Positions 10,842 through 23,252 of a stretch of 64,000 nt of DNA are shown here, piece after piece. The stretch is from Acarospora socialis (lineage: Eukaryota; Ascomycota; Lecanoromycetes; Acarosporales; Acarosporaceae). The DNA is taken from the NCBI GenBank assembly GCA_025617375.2, contig JAMYGW020000011.1:1240001-1304000 (forward strand). Direction: 5' to 3'. Each line of letters begins with the position of its first letter. The first letter of the stretch is position 1. A program made the position numbers and the translations under genes. Below the pieces are notes generated by a model that was given only the letters and a program-made list of their open reading frames with translations, was not told where the DNA came from and did no database searches.

Positions 10842-13800
10842 ATGAACCCTCTCGGAACTCTCGGCGCGCCAACGAACACGAACACTGTTGAGAAAGCTCG
10901 GAGCTCACAGGGCTCGTCTTTGGGTCAAAGCTTTGGAAGTGGTGGAAAGGGCTGGAATGGTAGCATCTGGGGTAATTCGGCGATAGGAAGTGGTTTTGGC
11001 AATAGCGCTGTCGATAATACTCGCTCACGCGGTAAGGATGGAACTACTGAGTCCTGCCATACACGTAAGCTGATTCAACCTACAGACGAAAACTTCAACC
11101 CGGCGTTCAATTCGGGTAGTTTCGAGGGCAAGTCTGGCTCTGGCTCACTTGTACCCTCCTCCGAGTCCGATGGTTGGAGTAGCCGTTCGAACATGCCTTG
11201 GAATCCTTCAAAAACGACATCGCCGGCCTTCACACATGCACATATGAACGACAATGGCACTTCGCCAGTTCGACACAGGGATAGGAACAAGAATGCGCCG
11301 CCGCAAACTTTCAACGACCTACCTCGCAGTACCTCGCCCTACTTTACAGGCAATCATCCAGCGGCGATTGGCCAAGGGAAAGGCCCAAAATCGCCTCATA
11401 AGGCATTCCTGGACCCGACGTCTGGAAACTTCGTCGCATCTCGGGGAATCGAGTCAATGGGTTTCGGGGGGTTCCAACGGCTTAATGGCGACGAGGAGAG
11501 CCGACGACAGGTCAATTCGATTGTGTTCGGTACCAATGACGCGGGACTGGGAATGAGCACTGAACGTCAAGGCTTCAGCATCGACCGTGTACATGCTACG
11601 GCATGCAGTCGTACGGCATCGACGAGCGGTAGCGTACCGTCATCCCGCAATGGCTCCGAGCAAATCGCGCAATACGCCGCTCTGTCCTTCGATAAACCCC
11701 ACTATTCTCAGTTCAATCAGACCTCAACAATTTTTCCCTCTCACCGGCCAACGCATTCGGCACGTACATCCTCATTTTCGTCACAAGCGAATCAGAGACA
11801 CGACGATTTCGCCACTCAGTTGCATGAGGCTGAGCTGATGTCAAAGTTTGCCAAAAGCCGCTTGGACGATGGGCACGAACATGGATACGCGGGAACGAAT
11901 GGAGCTGCACAGCTCTCAGGCCAGGGTTCGTACGACCACGACTACAACCCCCAGATGTCGTTGAACACGCCGGGCAATGTCTGGGGTCTGGGTGACAGTG
12001 GGTACCATAACACTCTCGATAGCTACACGTCTAATAACGGCGTGCCAGGAGACTCCTGTGCACCGCAGTACAACGCGTATGTGGGCGCTCAGCTGGCCGA
12101 TCACGAGTTTACTTCTACCGGTGTGAGTGATTACCGCCGCTTGCACAGTCCATACCTTTCCAGTAACGGCACACAGCCGAGCGGAGCTGACCAGAACCAA
12201 CCCCTTTCCCGTGCTGGTGTACTCGATCGTGCTTCTCTTGGTCAAGCTGCAATACTCGAGAGAAAGCTGAAAGGGTTGCAGCAGGAGCAGCAAGGCTTTT
12301 CGCCACAAACCAATCCTTTACCGTTTCGAGGTCCTTTCTCTCAGTCCTACGATTTTAACACGCAGAACGGTCTGAGGATCAATCCGCTTACACCTTACTA
12401 TCCGGTTGCAGCAGTTGGAGGGTTCCCTGGGCCGATGGTACCCAGAGGGCCGGCAAGAGACCATGATGTAGGGCAGAATCTGAGGAGTGCTCTGTTAGAG
12501 GAGTTCAGGTCCAATAACAAAACCAGCAAGCGCTATGAGCTTAAAGTAGGTATCTCTGTCTCCCAAAACTGACGCCGTTAACGCCGCGCAGGATATTTAT
12601 AACCATGTCGTTGAGTTCAGCGGAGACCAACATGGTTCGCGCTTTATACAGCAAAAGCTGGAGACGGCGAATAGCGATGAGAAAGACCAAGTGTTCCGAG
12701 AGATCCAATCCAACTCAATACAGTTGATGACGGACGTCTTTGGCAACTACGTGATTCAAAAGTTCTTCGAGCACGGCAACCAGTCGCAAAAGAAAATTCT
12801 GGCAAATCAAATGAAGGGGCGTATTCTGACCCTATCTTTACAGATGTATGGCTGTCGGGTGGTGCAAAAGGTCAGTACCAAAGGCATGATGGCTCATCGG
12901 CCACGCTAATTTGTAAAGGCCATTGAACATATCCTAACCGACCAACAAGCGTCCCTTGTGAAGGAACTGGAGAATCACGTCCTCAAGTGCGTCAAGGATC
13001 AGAACGGTAACCACGTCATTCAGAAGGCTATCGAACGTGTACCGGCCGAGCACATCCAGTTCATCATCAATGCATTTACTGGACAAGTTCAAAGCCTCGC
13101 TACTCATCCGTACGGTTGCCGCGTCATACAGCGTATGCTCGAACATTGCGAAGAGCCCGCCCGATCGTCGATACTGCAGGAACTCCATGCTTGCTCTCTA
13201 TCGTTGATTGTGGATCAATATGGTAATTACGTCACACAGCATGTGATTGAGCACGGTCAAGACGAAGATAAAGCCAAGATCATCTCGATAGTTACGTCAC
13301 AGCTGGTCTTGTTCTCAAAGCACAAATTTGCCAGCAACGTTGTCGAGAAGAGCATTCAGTTCGGAACGGACGAGCAGCGAAGAGAGATCATGGCCAGCTT
13401 GATGGCGTTGAATGACAAGAGGGATAGTCCACTGCAGACGCTGATGAGGGATCAGTACGGCAATTACGTGATCCGTAAGTCTAGCCCTACCGTATCCGTA
13501 GGATCAGTGTGCTGATCTACGTGCAGAGAAACTTCTCGGCCAGCTCAAAGGTTCCGATTACGACGAGTTTGTGGAACAGATCAAGCCACAGTTAGCCTCT
13601 TTGAAGAAGTTCTCCTACGGTAAACAAATCACAGCCATCGAGAAGCTCATCTACACATGCAACCCACAGTTCGATCCATCTCAGCCTATCAATCCGCCGT
13701 CGCATCTCGACACGTCCGCGGCACCAACGCCACCACTCCTTACCGGAGACGCGCAAAGTCCGCAGAGTAGTTCACAGCCCAGCACGAATAATAGTACTGT

Positions 13801-13879
13801 TGATGGGCCTATCGAACAGGCAAGGAAGAACTCGAGCGGGCTGGCAACTGAACTCGGCGTCGTTACCGCAACACATTAA
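10842..13879 (+). CDS. PUF3: Pumilio/PUF family RNA-binding protein, Puf3 type
   Basis: Four exons, 10842-12545, 12592-12870, 12919-13474 and 13527-13879, give 963 residues in phase. The first exon encodes a long disordered Ser/Gly/Asn-rich region (residues 1-568). The introns are 46, 48 and 52 nt. The Pumilio homology domain starts at residue 569 ([21 protein letters not shown]) and holds eight repeats. Their RNA-contact triads are SR/Q, NY/Q, CR/Q, NH/Q, CR/Q, NY/Q, SN/E and NY/Q from repeat 1 to 8. By the known PUF code this reads 5'-UGUAUAUA-3', the Puf3 class element. Puf3 proteins bind the 3'UTR of mRNAs for mitochondrial biogenesis and control their decay and translation. A Pro/Ser-rich tail follows the domain. 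Orthology to yeast Puf3 rather than another PUF is inferred from the triads and architecture. Confidence 0.88.
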
Positions 13880-15579
13880 ACCACCTTGTCGAGGTGATGG
13901 CTGTTAGCTCTACAACATGCAGAGCTTTTCCGCATCTCTCATCCGACGCAAGCAGCAACCGCTATCACTCGTTGCTTGCACCGATGTACAGCTCCTTCCT
14001 TGTTCCAATGTCGCTTCCTCGCCATCTCCACTTAGCTATCACTTACGCGCCCATCTCCCAAAATCTCGTCATATCCATTCAGTATGCCATCTAACAAGTC
14101 TCGGACTTCTTTCAATTCGATCTACGAGTATTTTACTCTTCATGGCCTTTATCAGCGGAGTGGAAGCCGGGGAAGACGGTTATTGATACGATATGATATG
14201 ATACCATCTCTGTCTGGCTGGCTGGCGTGGCTTGTTTTCATGGGAGGAAGACACAACTGGACTTCGCAAGGGATTTTATAACGACGGGGTCGTGTATAAG
14301 AAGCACCTATACCACTCGCTTTTACTGGACACCTTTTCACGAGGACAGAGTTCACACCCCCCTGTCGCATCTTCCTTCTGCTTCGTTACTGCTCATACCC
14401 CATATCCCCTCTCTCAAGGTATCCAAGACCCCTACCGACTTTCTCTGTACATTCGTTTCTTTCGAACAGCGACGGGAGTAACGGCCAATGGGACGGACGA
14501 AGTATGGATAAATAGATGGCGAGTTTAAGCAGCGATGACTATCTAGATAGCGTTTTATACCGGCTTGTCTTACCTCTACTACCAGTGCATCTTGATCCCT
14601 TCAGCTTGATTCTCGTGTGAAAGCAATGCCGCCGAAATCTCGGGACAGGCGGTTTCATACTTGGTCGCGGGTAACGTATCCCATCATATGACGTCTGTAT
14701 AAGCCGGAGATACTTAGATTGTCAGCAGCAGCAATGTCTCCTTTAAGATACACAGAGCGGAAGGGCCTGACGTAGGAGCTTTAGCTTACCCTATAAATTA
14801 CCCATACGCTCGGACATCGTCTCAACACGCGTTTCTACCCCGCTAGCCTCTTCGGGAACGAGGTTTTGAGAGATTGTCGTCGAACCGCCTAGGGAATTGA
14901 ACCCAGGAAATTGAACCCGCCCGGATTCGCTGCGATGTTCGACGACCATCTCACCAAAAAAACCCTTCCTGAATATTTAGGCTATTCAATACGCACGCTC
15001 CTGATAAGTAGGGTTTTGGATTTGCGCTCTGAGACGTCCGATGAGGATGGTGTAAACCTAGGGTAACCTCCGGGCCTGAAAGGGCTGCTTAAGGTAGTCA
15101 CTTCTGCCTATCTCTGAAGTCGCGGCACGTTGTCCGTGGCTTGCAACTCTCTGAGGAGTGGAGACGTTCGACGATGTGCGTCTGAAACCCACTTTGTCCT
15201 TTTCCTTTTCTGGGACATGCCTGGCTGATGATTCGTACGGAACTGGGTACGAAGTACCATATATCGAGTACTGATTTTCTTCCTCGTGATCCTCGAAGAG
15301 TCCTTATCAGAGCCTGAAGTTCGGCGGGTTTCAACTATCCTTGGAACGTCGCAGCTAATGTGCGGTGGTTCGATCTGGTGTAATGGATTGAATGGATGAA
15401 AAGATGTGAAATAAATGCATACGGATGCATACATGAATGATTAATCGACGATACCCGTACAAACAGTAGTCATACTGTCCACGCACACAACCCACCGCCA
15501 AAAGAATACAAACCCAATCTCAAGCTCCCTAACCCTCCCTCCCTCCCTTTGCCTCCTCAGCCAGAGATAAACATTACCA
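13880..15579. other. Convergent intergenic region between PUF3 and LAA1
   Basis: This region contains the 3' flanks of two convergent genes. Pyrimidine-rich tracts lie near 14340-14460. The only structured element found is the hairpin at 14870-14952. Small ORFs of 60-108 codons overlap on both strands and have no protein-like character. Confidence 0.5.
14870..14952. repeat. Hairpin: 16-bp inverted repeat with tandem TTCAATT units in the loop
   Basis: The arm at 14870-14885 (GAGATTGTCGTCGAAC) and the arm at 14937-14952 are inverted copies with one mismatch. The 51-bp loop, read on the minus strand, contains two back-to-back 14-bp units, GGGTTCAATTTCCT and GGGTTCAATTCCCT. Each resembles a tRNA T-arm/B-box (GGTTCRANTCC), but no matching A-box, anticodon arm or acceptor pairing was found, so it is not called a tRNA. 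Confidence 0.6.
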
Positions 15580-18500
15580 CTACCCGAAATCCATCCGTAA
15601 CTCAATACTCGGCCCCTCCCCTCTCCCCACCCCATTCCCATCCCCGGCTTGATTCCCACGCCCATCACCCCCAGCGCCACCCTCGCGAATCACTCCCTCC
15701 ATAAAGGCCCTCATATCGTTCCCCATTCCCCCAACAACCCCCCTGAACGCCGCCTGATCACAGCCCGCCAACTCTAACAACCTCGCCGCCGTCTCCTTAT
15801 ACACGCCTTTGCCGTCTTTCTGTGCGCGCGCGAGAAGCGCGGGGATCAGCAGGGTGAGGAGCGATGAGGTCTTGTTGGTCGGTACGGAAGTCGCGTCGGC
15901 GGTCGTTGTGGAGGCGGTCGCGATGACGAAAGAAGTAAGCGCAAGCACAACCAAAGCCCTCGCATTTTCCGGATCGGACTCTGCCGTGGAGTGTGCAACG
16001 AAGTGAAGGAGGCGCGGGAGGAGGTAGCGGGGGACGGACTTGTTGGCGGGGAAGGGGAGGAGTAAGAGGGAACGAAGACAGTTGGCCGCGACGGTGGCGA
16101 GGCCGATGTCGGCTAGACAATCGAGCATTTGCGACAGGAGGCCCGTGGTGAGGGGTTCGTGCGGGTTCAGGACGGTCGTCGTGCTGGATAGAAGGATGGT
16201 GGAGGCCAGGAGCATGTTTTTGGCGCACGCGAGGCTGGAGTCGGTGGCACGGCGCTGGGCGTTGGACAGGATGCGGGAGAGAGCGTGCAGGCAGGCGCGG
16301 ATCTGGTTGCTGGTGGTGGTGGTGGTGGGGTTGTGTGGGGCGTGGGCGGCGCGGGTGAGGCCTTGGATGAAGCGTTTAAAGATGGGGAGGGCGAGCGGGA
16401 CGATGGTTGGTTGGCAGCTGCCGGTGCTGAAGATGGTGGTGAAAATGTGGAGGATGCAGGCGTGCAGGTCGGTTTGGATGATGGACGGAAAGACTTCGGC
16501 GGCGTCGACGAGGGCGTTGAGGGATAGGGAGACAAGGGTTGCGGTTTCGTCCGACGTTTGTGGTCGGGAGAGAGGCTTCGTGTCGGTTAAATTGGGGATG
16601 TGAGCCGCTAGTACCAAGACGATGATACGTGTCAACTCGAATAGCTGCTCAACGTCATCGGATAGATTTTCACCGCCGTCTTGACTTTCCTTGGCGGATG
16701 GATGTTCGAGGCAGAGGTCTCGGGCAATTTCCACTATGATTGCTTGCACATTCGGTCTTTCGGTCAGTACCAGCCGATCCAATAGCTCCATGGTTTCCGA
16801 AAAGACGGCGTCTTGGTAGACGGCTGTGCCTGACACCGAAGGACGGAGTATCTTTCTTAACGCCGAAAGCATCTCTAGTGTCTCCTGACTTTCCGCTGAG
16901 GAATTGCTACTTGGTCGGGTGACTAGCGCTTCGAACACAATACCGAAGAGAACGAAGAAGAATGCTACCGGTTCGTCACGGTAGTTGATATTGTTTCCTG
17001 TCGCGGCGATTCCGTTTGCTTCAGAGATTTCTCCTGCCTTGCCGTCAAGCGCGGTGAAGGCGAACTCGCTATCTTGTTCGATGAGGCTTGCTATTGCCTC
17101 GACCAAGTTGAGCCAGGAGTCTTGGTAGAACTAGAGACCGTCAGCGTCTAAGCTGGCCACGGCTGTGGGAAAGTGTGTACTTTGAGTAGGGTCTCTCGAT
17201 TCAGCGCCGAATATACAGTCTCGAGACTCTCTGAGGGTGAGGCTTGGGCTGTATTACTCGAGATGTCCGGTTCGAACCTCAGCCTGGCAAACTCTTGCAG
17301 CGACGATAGCCAAAGAGGTGTAAGCTTCGCAATATGCGGCTTCACAACCGCTTCGAGGTACGTATGCTCGGTGCTTGCAACTTGTAGTTCAGCCCAAGCG
17401 GAGAAAATCGCCATTTTGACCATCACATGGGCATTCGAGCTAAGGCCTTTTAACTCGCCAATTGCAGCAGACTCGGAGTCGTCTGTTTATAATGAGCAAT
17501 GTGCCGCTAAATGTACGGAGAACTCACTTGAGAAGTTTTCCAATGCCGTCACTAGAAGCTTCAGGATACGGCCCATCCGATCAACATCAGTCACTATGCC
17601 AGTGGCAATAAACACTGCACAAACGTTGACGGCTTCAGAAGCAAGCTCGGGAGACGAGTCGGCTGAAAAGGCTGGTGTCAATGCCGAACTGATTTGTGCC
17701 TGATATTGTTCAAGCAGAGGAGTCTCAGGAAAGTCCGGGTCAGGAGCTGTGCCGAATATCTATTGTTTACATGTCAGGGTTTCTTCGTGTCGCTAGTACG
17801 AAGGTCGGACCAACCTTTAGTACCTGCTCGATAATCCTCAAACCCCATAACCTTAGGTCAACCACATTCGATGTCGACGCGGAGAAAGCCATTCGAACCA
17901 CATCAGACACCCTTTGCTGCAATGCCGTTACCGCTGGTGTTGTGTTATCAGACAACATCTCTCTACCAACAACAGCCAATAAATCACTCAAGCAGTTCAT
18001 AGCAAAGCTTCGAACTTGCCATCGTAACAGTTCTTGGCCATAACCCGGTGCTGGAGCTGCTTCGTCCTTGGTAGTGCCAGCCGCGTTTGCGAATCCAGCT
18101 ATCTCTTCATCCTGTAGATCCGGCATAGCCGTGGTAGTTGTGACCGGCTGCGATGGTTCTTGTGGTTTACTTGTGACTTTGGAAAGTATATTCTGGCATC
18201 GTTGCACCCACAGTTCTGTTGCAGTGAGACTTGTCTGCCGAAGCCAATCCGTGATTATGTTGCGGAGTCCGTCATGATTGGGGTTAACGTCGAGTGCTAA
18301 CCACAAATCATCTTCGAGTTCAGGACCCGCAGTTTTCATTACCTCCTCTGCATCCTTCTTCATTAAGTTATACAGGCCATCGATGGCTACATCGCGAATG
18401 CTGGCATTTGGACCGTCCAGGTTCTTCTGTAACGTCCTTATGTAGTGCCCATTCTCCATACGGCCAGAAGCATACAGCGACAGATGTTCCAGACACCTCA

Positions 18501-21500
18501 AGCTCTCAATAACAGTCAATGCATCTTCTTCCATGCCGAACTGCCGTACAAGGCACAGCATCAGGTCGCGTGCCTTACTCATGTCTTGCAGGTCGGGGCC
18601 TAGTATGTTGATCAGAGAATCGATGCAACGGGCAATCACCGTGGGGGTTGAACACTCCAGCTCGAGGTTCGATGTTGCCGTGGATGCATTTTCCTCATTG
18701 TGGCTATCCAAGACCCATAGCTGCGCGAGCAAGCCCAGCGTACTCGAGACGTAGCCCGAAAAAGTCAGGCCCGCTGAATCAGCAAGCATGGAAAGAGCCT
18801 CCAAGGCCCAGAAATGTACGGTGGGATGCGGGTCACTACAGAGAGAAAGGAGTATACCAAGGATGGTCTTCAGGTGAAATCCAGCAGCGATGCCACCGAC
18901 CTGCGAATGGATACAGCCAAGAGCCACGGCACACCCAGCGCGCGTATTCGGGTCACGGTTCGATACGATGATATCGATAAGATGATTGATTTCGTTTGTC
19001 GTAAAGTTATTTCCTGAGCTATTACAGAGACGCCCCAGGGCCTCAGAGGCGATGTTGCGTACGTATTGGTCGTGATGAACGATGAAGCTCTGATTAGTCT
19101 TTAGTAATCGTAACGACGACGATCGGTAGAAGTGGACGTACATGTAACAAGTCTTGCAAGGGTCTTTCAACCTCGGGACTTTTCAGATTGCCAGGGTCAC
19201 AACGTGTCTCTCCAACAGCGACCTTTGACGTAGCCAGTAGAGCTACCGCAATGTTTACCGTCATTGCTGCTTTCCTCGCTGGATCCCTTTGAAGACTAGT
19301 CGTAGATAGGGATGTCGCCATTTGCTCAAGAATAATCTCTTGGACCTTAGGAGCTTGTAGCGGTAATGCGATGGCAAAAAGGCTAATCGCAGCGTTGACT
19401 ACCTCCGTGGCTGGGGAATTGGGCATCTCCTCGACGGCATCCTGGACATCAACATATAGCGCTGTTGAGTCATGCTCTCTTGAGCCACACACAGGGGACA
19501 ACAGCTACGGTATTATCAGTTATTGAACTTGTAAGTACATCTTCGGAATTTAGACATACAACTTGGTCAATCGAAGCGTCTGGCCCTCGCCTGGTGAACC
19601 AGTGACGGTGCATCTTCCCGTCCTTTATACCGCAAAGTCCCTTTAAGTCCAAACCCCTGACGAGTCCAGTAACACCAAAGCCGTAGTTATCTCCCACGTC
19701 CCACAGGCTTTCAAAGTTGCCAGCTGAACTGGCGATAGCAATGCCCAACGAGCTCGGAGAGTAGTTGTCCGGATCCGCAAAGGACGAAACAGCGAAGCTG
19801 AGAACACTAGAGTGTAACAGCGCATCGCTGTTACCAACGGGACTGAGGTTGACAAGCTTGGCATAACACTGGAACACTCGGCGTCGGACCATGATCTCAA
19901 GATCATACAGTTGGAGGGCCGGTGACAGACGCTGAGGGACCTCTTCGGTATGCTTCTTGATTGGAAGACCATCTAAGAACTCTGTCGTGTTTTGCAACAA
20001 ACTTGCAATGCGTTTGGATACATCAGTGGTGAGAAGCCTGCTGTTAGATCTGAGAAAGGCTAGGATTGAGCCAAGGGCACATTCTCGGACATGTGTCAGG
20101 AAGCTGACCTCCAGGTGGCTTCTTTGTACCGTGTTGTCCCTCGTCATGGGTTTCGGCAGAGCATTCCGCCAAAGGAGCATGAGCTGGGAGAGATGAATCT
20201 TAATAAAATTCGGGCCGAGTGTCATTAGACCTCCTATGAGAATCCATGCAACCTGTATCTGGGTGGCAGAGACCCTCAAATCTGAGTTGCTACTAGCTTT
20301 GAGTAGATCCGTGGCGATTTTCAGAATTCTCGAGTCCATCTCGACAGATCCATACAGCGGTTGAAGGGACGACGAGCTAAGTACTGCAGCAAGGCCGTTC
20401 GCATAGCCTACGCATCTGCGGGATGATTGACGAGGAGTCTGCAGCAGGTTCAATTCCCGATTGACGCTGTTCATGCAAATGGTCAGGCATGGTAGGAGCT
20501 GCTGCGGACAAGCTAACACAAAAGTCCGTAAACAGTGTGACGTCCATATCTGAACGGTATAGCTGGGATGTTGCAGCACCTGCAAAAGCCCATCGCGACA
20601 GCTCTCGCCGATGTTACTCAATGCTGAGCCCAGAGATTGGAACAGCGAAGATAATGCGCTGAGCGCTCCGACCAGTGTGTGCTTGCTCGGCTCCGGCCTT
20701 TCCTTGATGACTTGAGGAAAGTTCTTCAAAACGTCGTTGATCAACATTTTTGCAGCGTTCACCTGCCCGCTTTCGCCCAATATCTGGCGGCCCACCACAT
20801 CCTCGAGAGCCACTTGAACTAATCTCCTTGTCAAGAGGAGCCGATACCTATTATGCACGATGCCTGGACTGCTCAGGAGATCGATCAGGAGGTGATCCGC
20901 GATCTGACCGTACTGAGCCTCTACTAACTTGCTGCCAAGACCCTGAAATACTCGGATGTAGCATGCCGCAATGCCAGCTCTGGCCTTGTTGCTGGTAGAT
21001 GAGCGTATGTATTGCGTTGATAGCTGCTTCATGATATCCGTCAGGCTCAATGCGAGTTTTGCTGTAGACTTCTTTGAAGCTGGAGATTCTGAGCGAGGAG
21101 TAACTCCTTCATCCTCAGCGACTGCCATTGACTGTCTCTTGGTGGGCTTCTTGAGTCTCTTGATCTTTGGCGCAACGGCCTTCCCACTGTCTTCCGAGTG
21201 AGACTTTAGCAGTATGACCGCCAGACAAGAAGCAGCGGCATGCCGCACAGCTGGTGCGGAGCTGTCTATGGCCTTCCATATTGTCGACTTCAGCGATTCA
21301 AAATCGCCCGAATTGTCCAAATATGACGTCCCTTGCACTAATCGTTCGATGCAGATACAGGCGCTGGCTTGTACCAAGCCTGCTTTATCCCCGGACGCTG
21401 CACCTCTGGCGACCTTCCAGATATCCCTGGCATCAGACTCGTCGACGGATCCCTTTGTACCCCGTACCAGCTTGCCTAGTGCTTTGAATACCTCGCTTCG

Positions 21501-22019
21501 TAGCCCTGCATGATTTTGCGCAGATTTGAAGAACCGTATCAGACTCGATACTGTCAATCCTGAAAGGCTGATTGCACTATCTCCTGCGGCCAGAAAGACC
21601 TCCCCAATGCAATGCACGGCTGCATGCTTCGCTTTCAGCTCTTTCTCTCCCTTCCCGGTCGATATTATCCCCAGCAGCTCATTGATGGTCTCGTAGAGGA
21701 GCTTCCGATCCCCCTTCCCGAAAATGTCTGCGAAGCATCGCCCAAGGTTGTTGCGAATGGCTCGAGTGGGCGCGGGCGCGGAAAGATTGATAATTTGAAA
21801 GAGTTCCTTCTTGAGGTGTGTCTGCTGGGCTGAAACACTTTCGGCGTCGAGGGCGGAGACATGTCTTGTTATATCCGCCGTGAAACTCAACAGGTAAAGG
21901 TCCTGCTGTTCCGAGGGCAGAGAATGGAGCTTCTGGACGTCGAGCTCCGGGATTGAATGTGCAACAATACTTGCACCGTTCGTGGATGATGGTCCTTCAT
22001 CTCTACTGGACATTTGCAT
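15580..22019 (-). CDS. LAA1: HEAT-repeat protein LAA1/HEATR5, AP-1 accessory factor
   Basis: This very large HEAT-repeat protein of the HEATR5 family is known in yeast as Laa1, which helps recruit and position the AP-1 clathrin adaptor at the trans-Golgi/endosome. Six exons join in phase: 22019-19560, 19504-19142, 19098-17815, 17759-17528, 17482-17181 and 17130-15580, giving about 2063 residues, the usual family size. The N-terminal block (PTRAIRNNLGRCFADIFGKGDRKLL, residues about 85-110) and the C-terminal half segment FGTAPDPDFPETPLLEQYQAQ match the family pattern seen in human HEATR5. The third exon could alternatively start at 19089, nine bases later in the same phase. The last 40 residues are Gly/Arg-rich low complexity. 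The 2.5-kb first exon and short later introns are typical. The start is the first Met of MQMSSRDEG; the second (22013) is also possible. Confidence 0.85.
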
Positions 22020-22832
22020 TGACTTCTCAATGATTGCTCAGATTTCATGTCGTCGAAGGTCTTGGGTCCATTGAAGGTTGTTCGATCGCGCTAGTAAGGG
22101 AGGCTTTATGTCAAACTTGGAGGTCAAAGCATGCGGGTATTATTAGTTGTCGTTATTATCTAGAGTATCTTGAATTAATTTACACAATACCTTATGTGGT
22201 GCATGCCACTAAGCCTGTAGTCCGTATGATGGTTAGAGCATGTATTGATGTCGCACTTAGCTACTTTGACAAAGCTTGAAAAAGCCACCATGACGCTCAG
22301 GGATACATACTGTGGCCGGGGTCATGTTTCTAAGTAAACACCTGGCTGAGCGCTCCCAAGAGTTGAGGCTTGAAGCTCAAGTAGTTATCGCTCCGGAGCA
22401 GAAGTTACAGTCGTGACATGGGTTCAGGTTGATATTGACGTACGTAAATAGGCATTGGTAATACTATGTAAATACTATTAAGCTTCGAGTGGGCCACATG
22501 CTCACATCTGACCTTGATATGTTGGAGCCCTTGAGGTGCTTCTGAGTTGCATGCTTCCACCCATTTCTAGACTTGAATCAGTTCCATAGCCCGCACCTTG
22601 GCTCTTAAACTCCACAATTTGTACAGTGATTTCTGAATGGTCTCACCACAACCCCTGAGTCGGCCTTATACCTCGTCTGAGAGCTTCTTTCGGTGCTGCA
22701 ATCCTCCAGTTTTGCTTTATCCCACCAGAGCTCGAACAATAAGCCCCGATCCTTGTAATTCAGACCTTCCAAGCAATTCTCTTCGTCATAAAAGCCCAAG
22801 AAAGCGCACCTGAGATATTCATATATCCCCTT
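22020..22832. other. Intergenic region without a gene
   Basis: This is the upstream region of LAA1 and the 3' flank of the Hub1-like gene. Weak minus-strand ORFs (e.g. 22605-22799) have no neighbouring exon or recognisable domain. No repeat or RNA gene was seen. Confidence 0.5.
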
Positions 22833-23252
22833 TTAATCCCCGCCCGTATCTACTTCCAAATCCAAGCTCGAACCATTGCCGATCTCGTAGTCGGCGAGCG
22901 TCAACTCACCTCTTAGTGCACGCTGGCCCTGCCGCTTTAGCATGATGGCGTCAGGCCGCATGCCTACTTGAAACGCGACCAGCTTCTTGAAGTCGCTGAC
23001 CGTGTCGAATGGGGAACAAAGGATCGATTCGCGCGTGCCGAGCCGATTGTTTACGAAGACACGGATTAGGAGGGAGGATGATGAGCTGTCTTGGGATCGA
23101 GTAGCGTCCTGTGTAGGCTTGGATTGCGGCTGGTTCTTCTTTTTAATTCTTGATTTTGAAACCACAGAGGCCTTATGTGCTGATTTACGAAGAGTATGTC
23201 GCGGGTGAAGTGATCGACTGGAGGGCTCCACTGAACCTTTGGCAGATGACAT
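22833..23252 (-). CDS. Hub1/UBL5-like ubiquitin-fold protein with N-terminal extension and Gly-Gly-Asp end
   Basis: A 139-residue uninterrupted ORF. Residues 61-134 follow the Hub1/UBL5 pattern (VNNRLG, C79, DTVSDFKKLV, QVGMRPDAIMLK, LTLADYEI). With an offset of 61, D83 falls on Hub1 D22, the residue that contacts the HIND element of the splicing factors Snu66 and Prp38. Two things differ from Hub1. A Ser/Lys-rich extension of about 60 residues, with basic KSRIKKKN that could be a nuclear signal, precedes the fold. The usual double tyrosine near the end is absent and the protein ends DLEVDTGGD, with Gly-Gly one residue from the C-terminus. It could be a Hub1 paralogue with a splicing role, or another beta-grasp protein; conjugation is unproven. 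I saw no second Hub1 in the window. Confidence 0.7.
   Translation of the reverse strand: MSSAKGSVEPSSRSLHPRHTLRKSAHKASVVSKSRIKKKNQPQSKPTQDATRSQDSSSSSLLIRVFVNNRLGTRESILCSPFDTVSDFKKLVAFQVGMRPDAIMLKRQGQRALRGELTLADYEIGNGSSLDLEVDTGGD

Noticed and set aside
14870-14952. tRNA gene suggested by TTCAATT words
   Set aside because: No A-box at the right distance, no anticodon stem and no acceptor pairing; the words are tandem duplicates inside a hairpin loop.
16040-16603. 187-codon plus-strand ORF
   Set aside because: A shadow of the LAA1 C-terminal exon in a low-complexity GC-rich region.
19140-22019. Repeat-induced point mutation in long genes or repeats
   Set aside because: No AT-rich, TpA-biased stretches were seen in the repeats or pseudogenes; differences include many transversions and indels.
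22605-22799. Minus-strand ORF starting MGFYDEENC just downstream of the Hub1-like gene
   Set aside because: No recognisable domain and no phase-compatible exon nearby; 64 codons can occur by chance.
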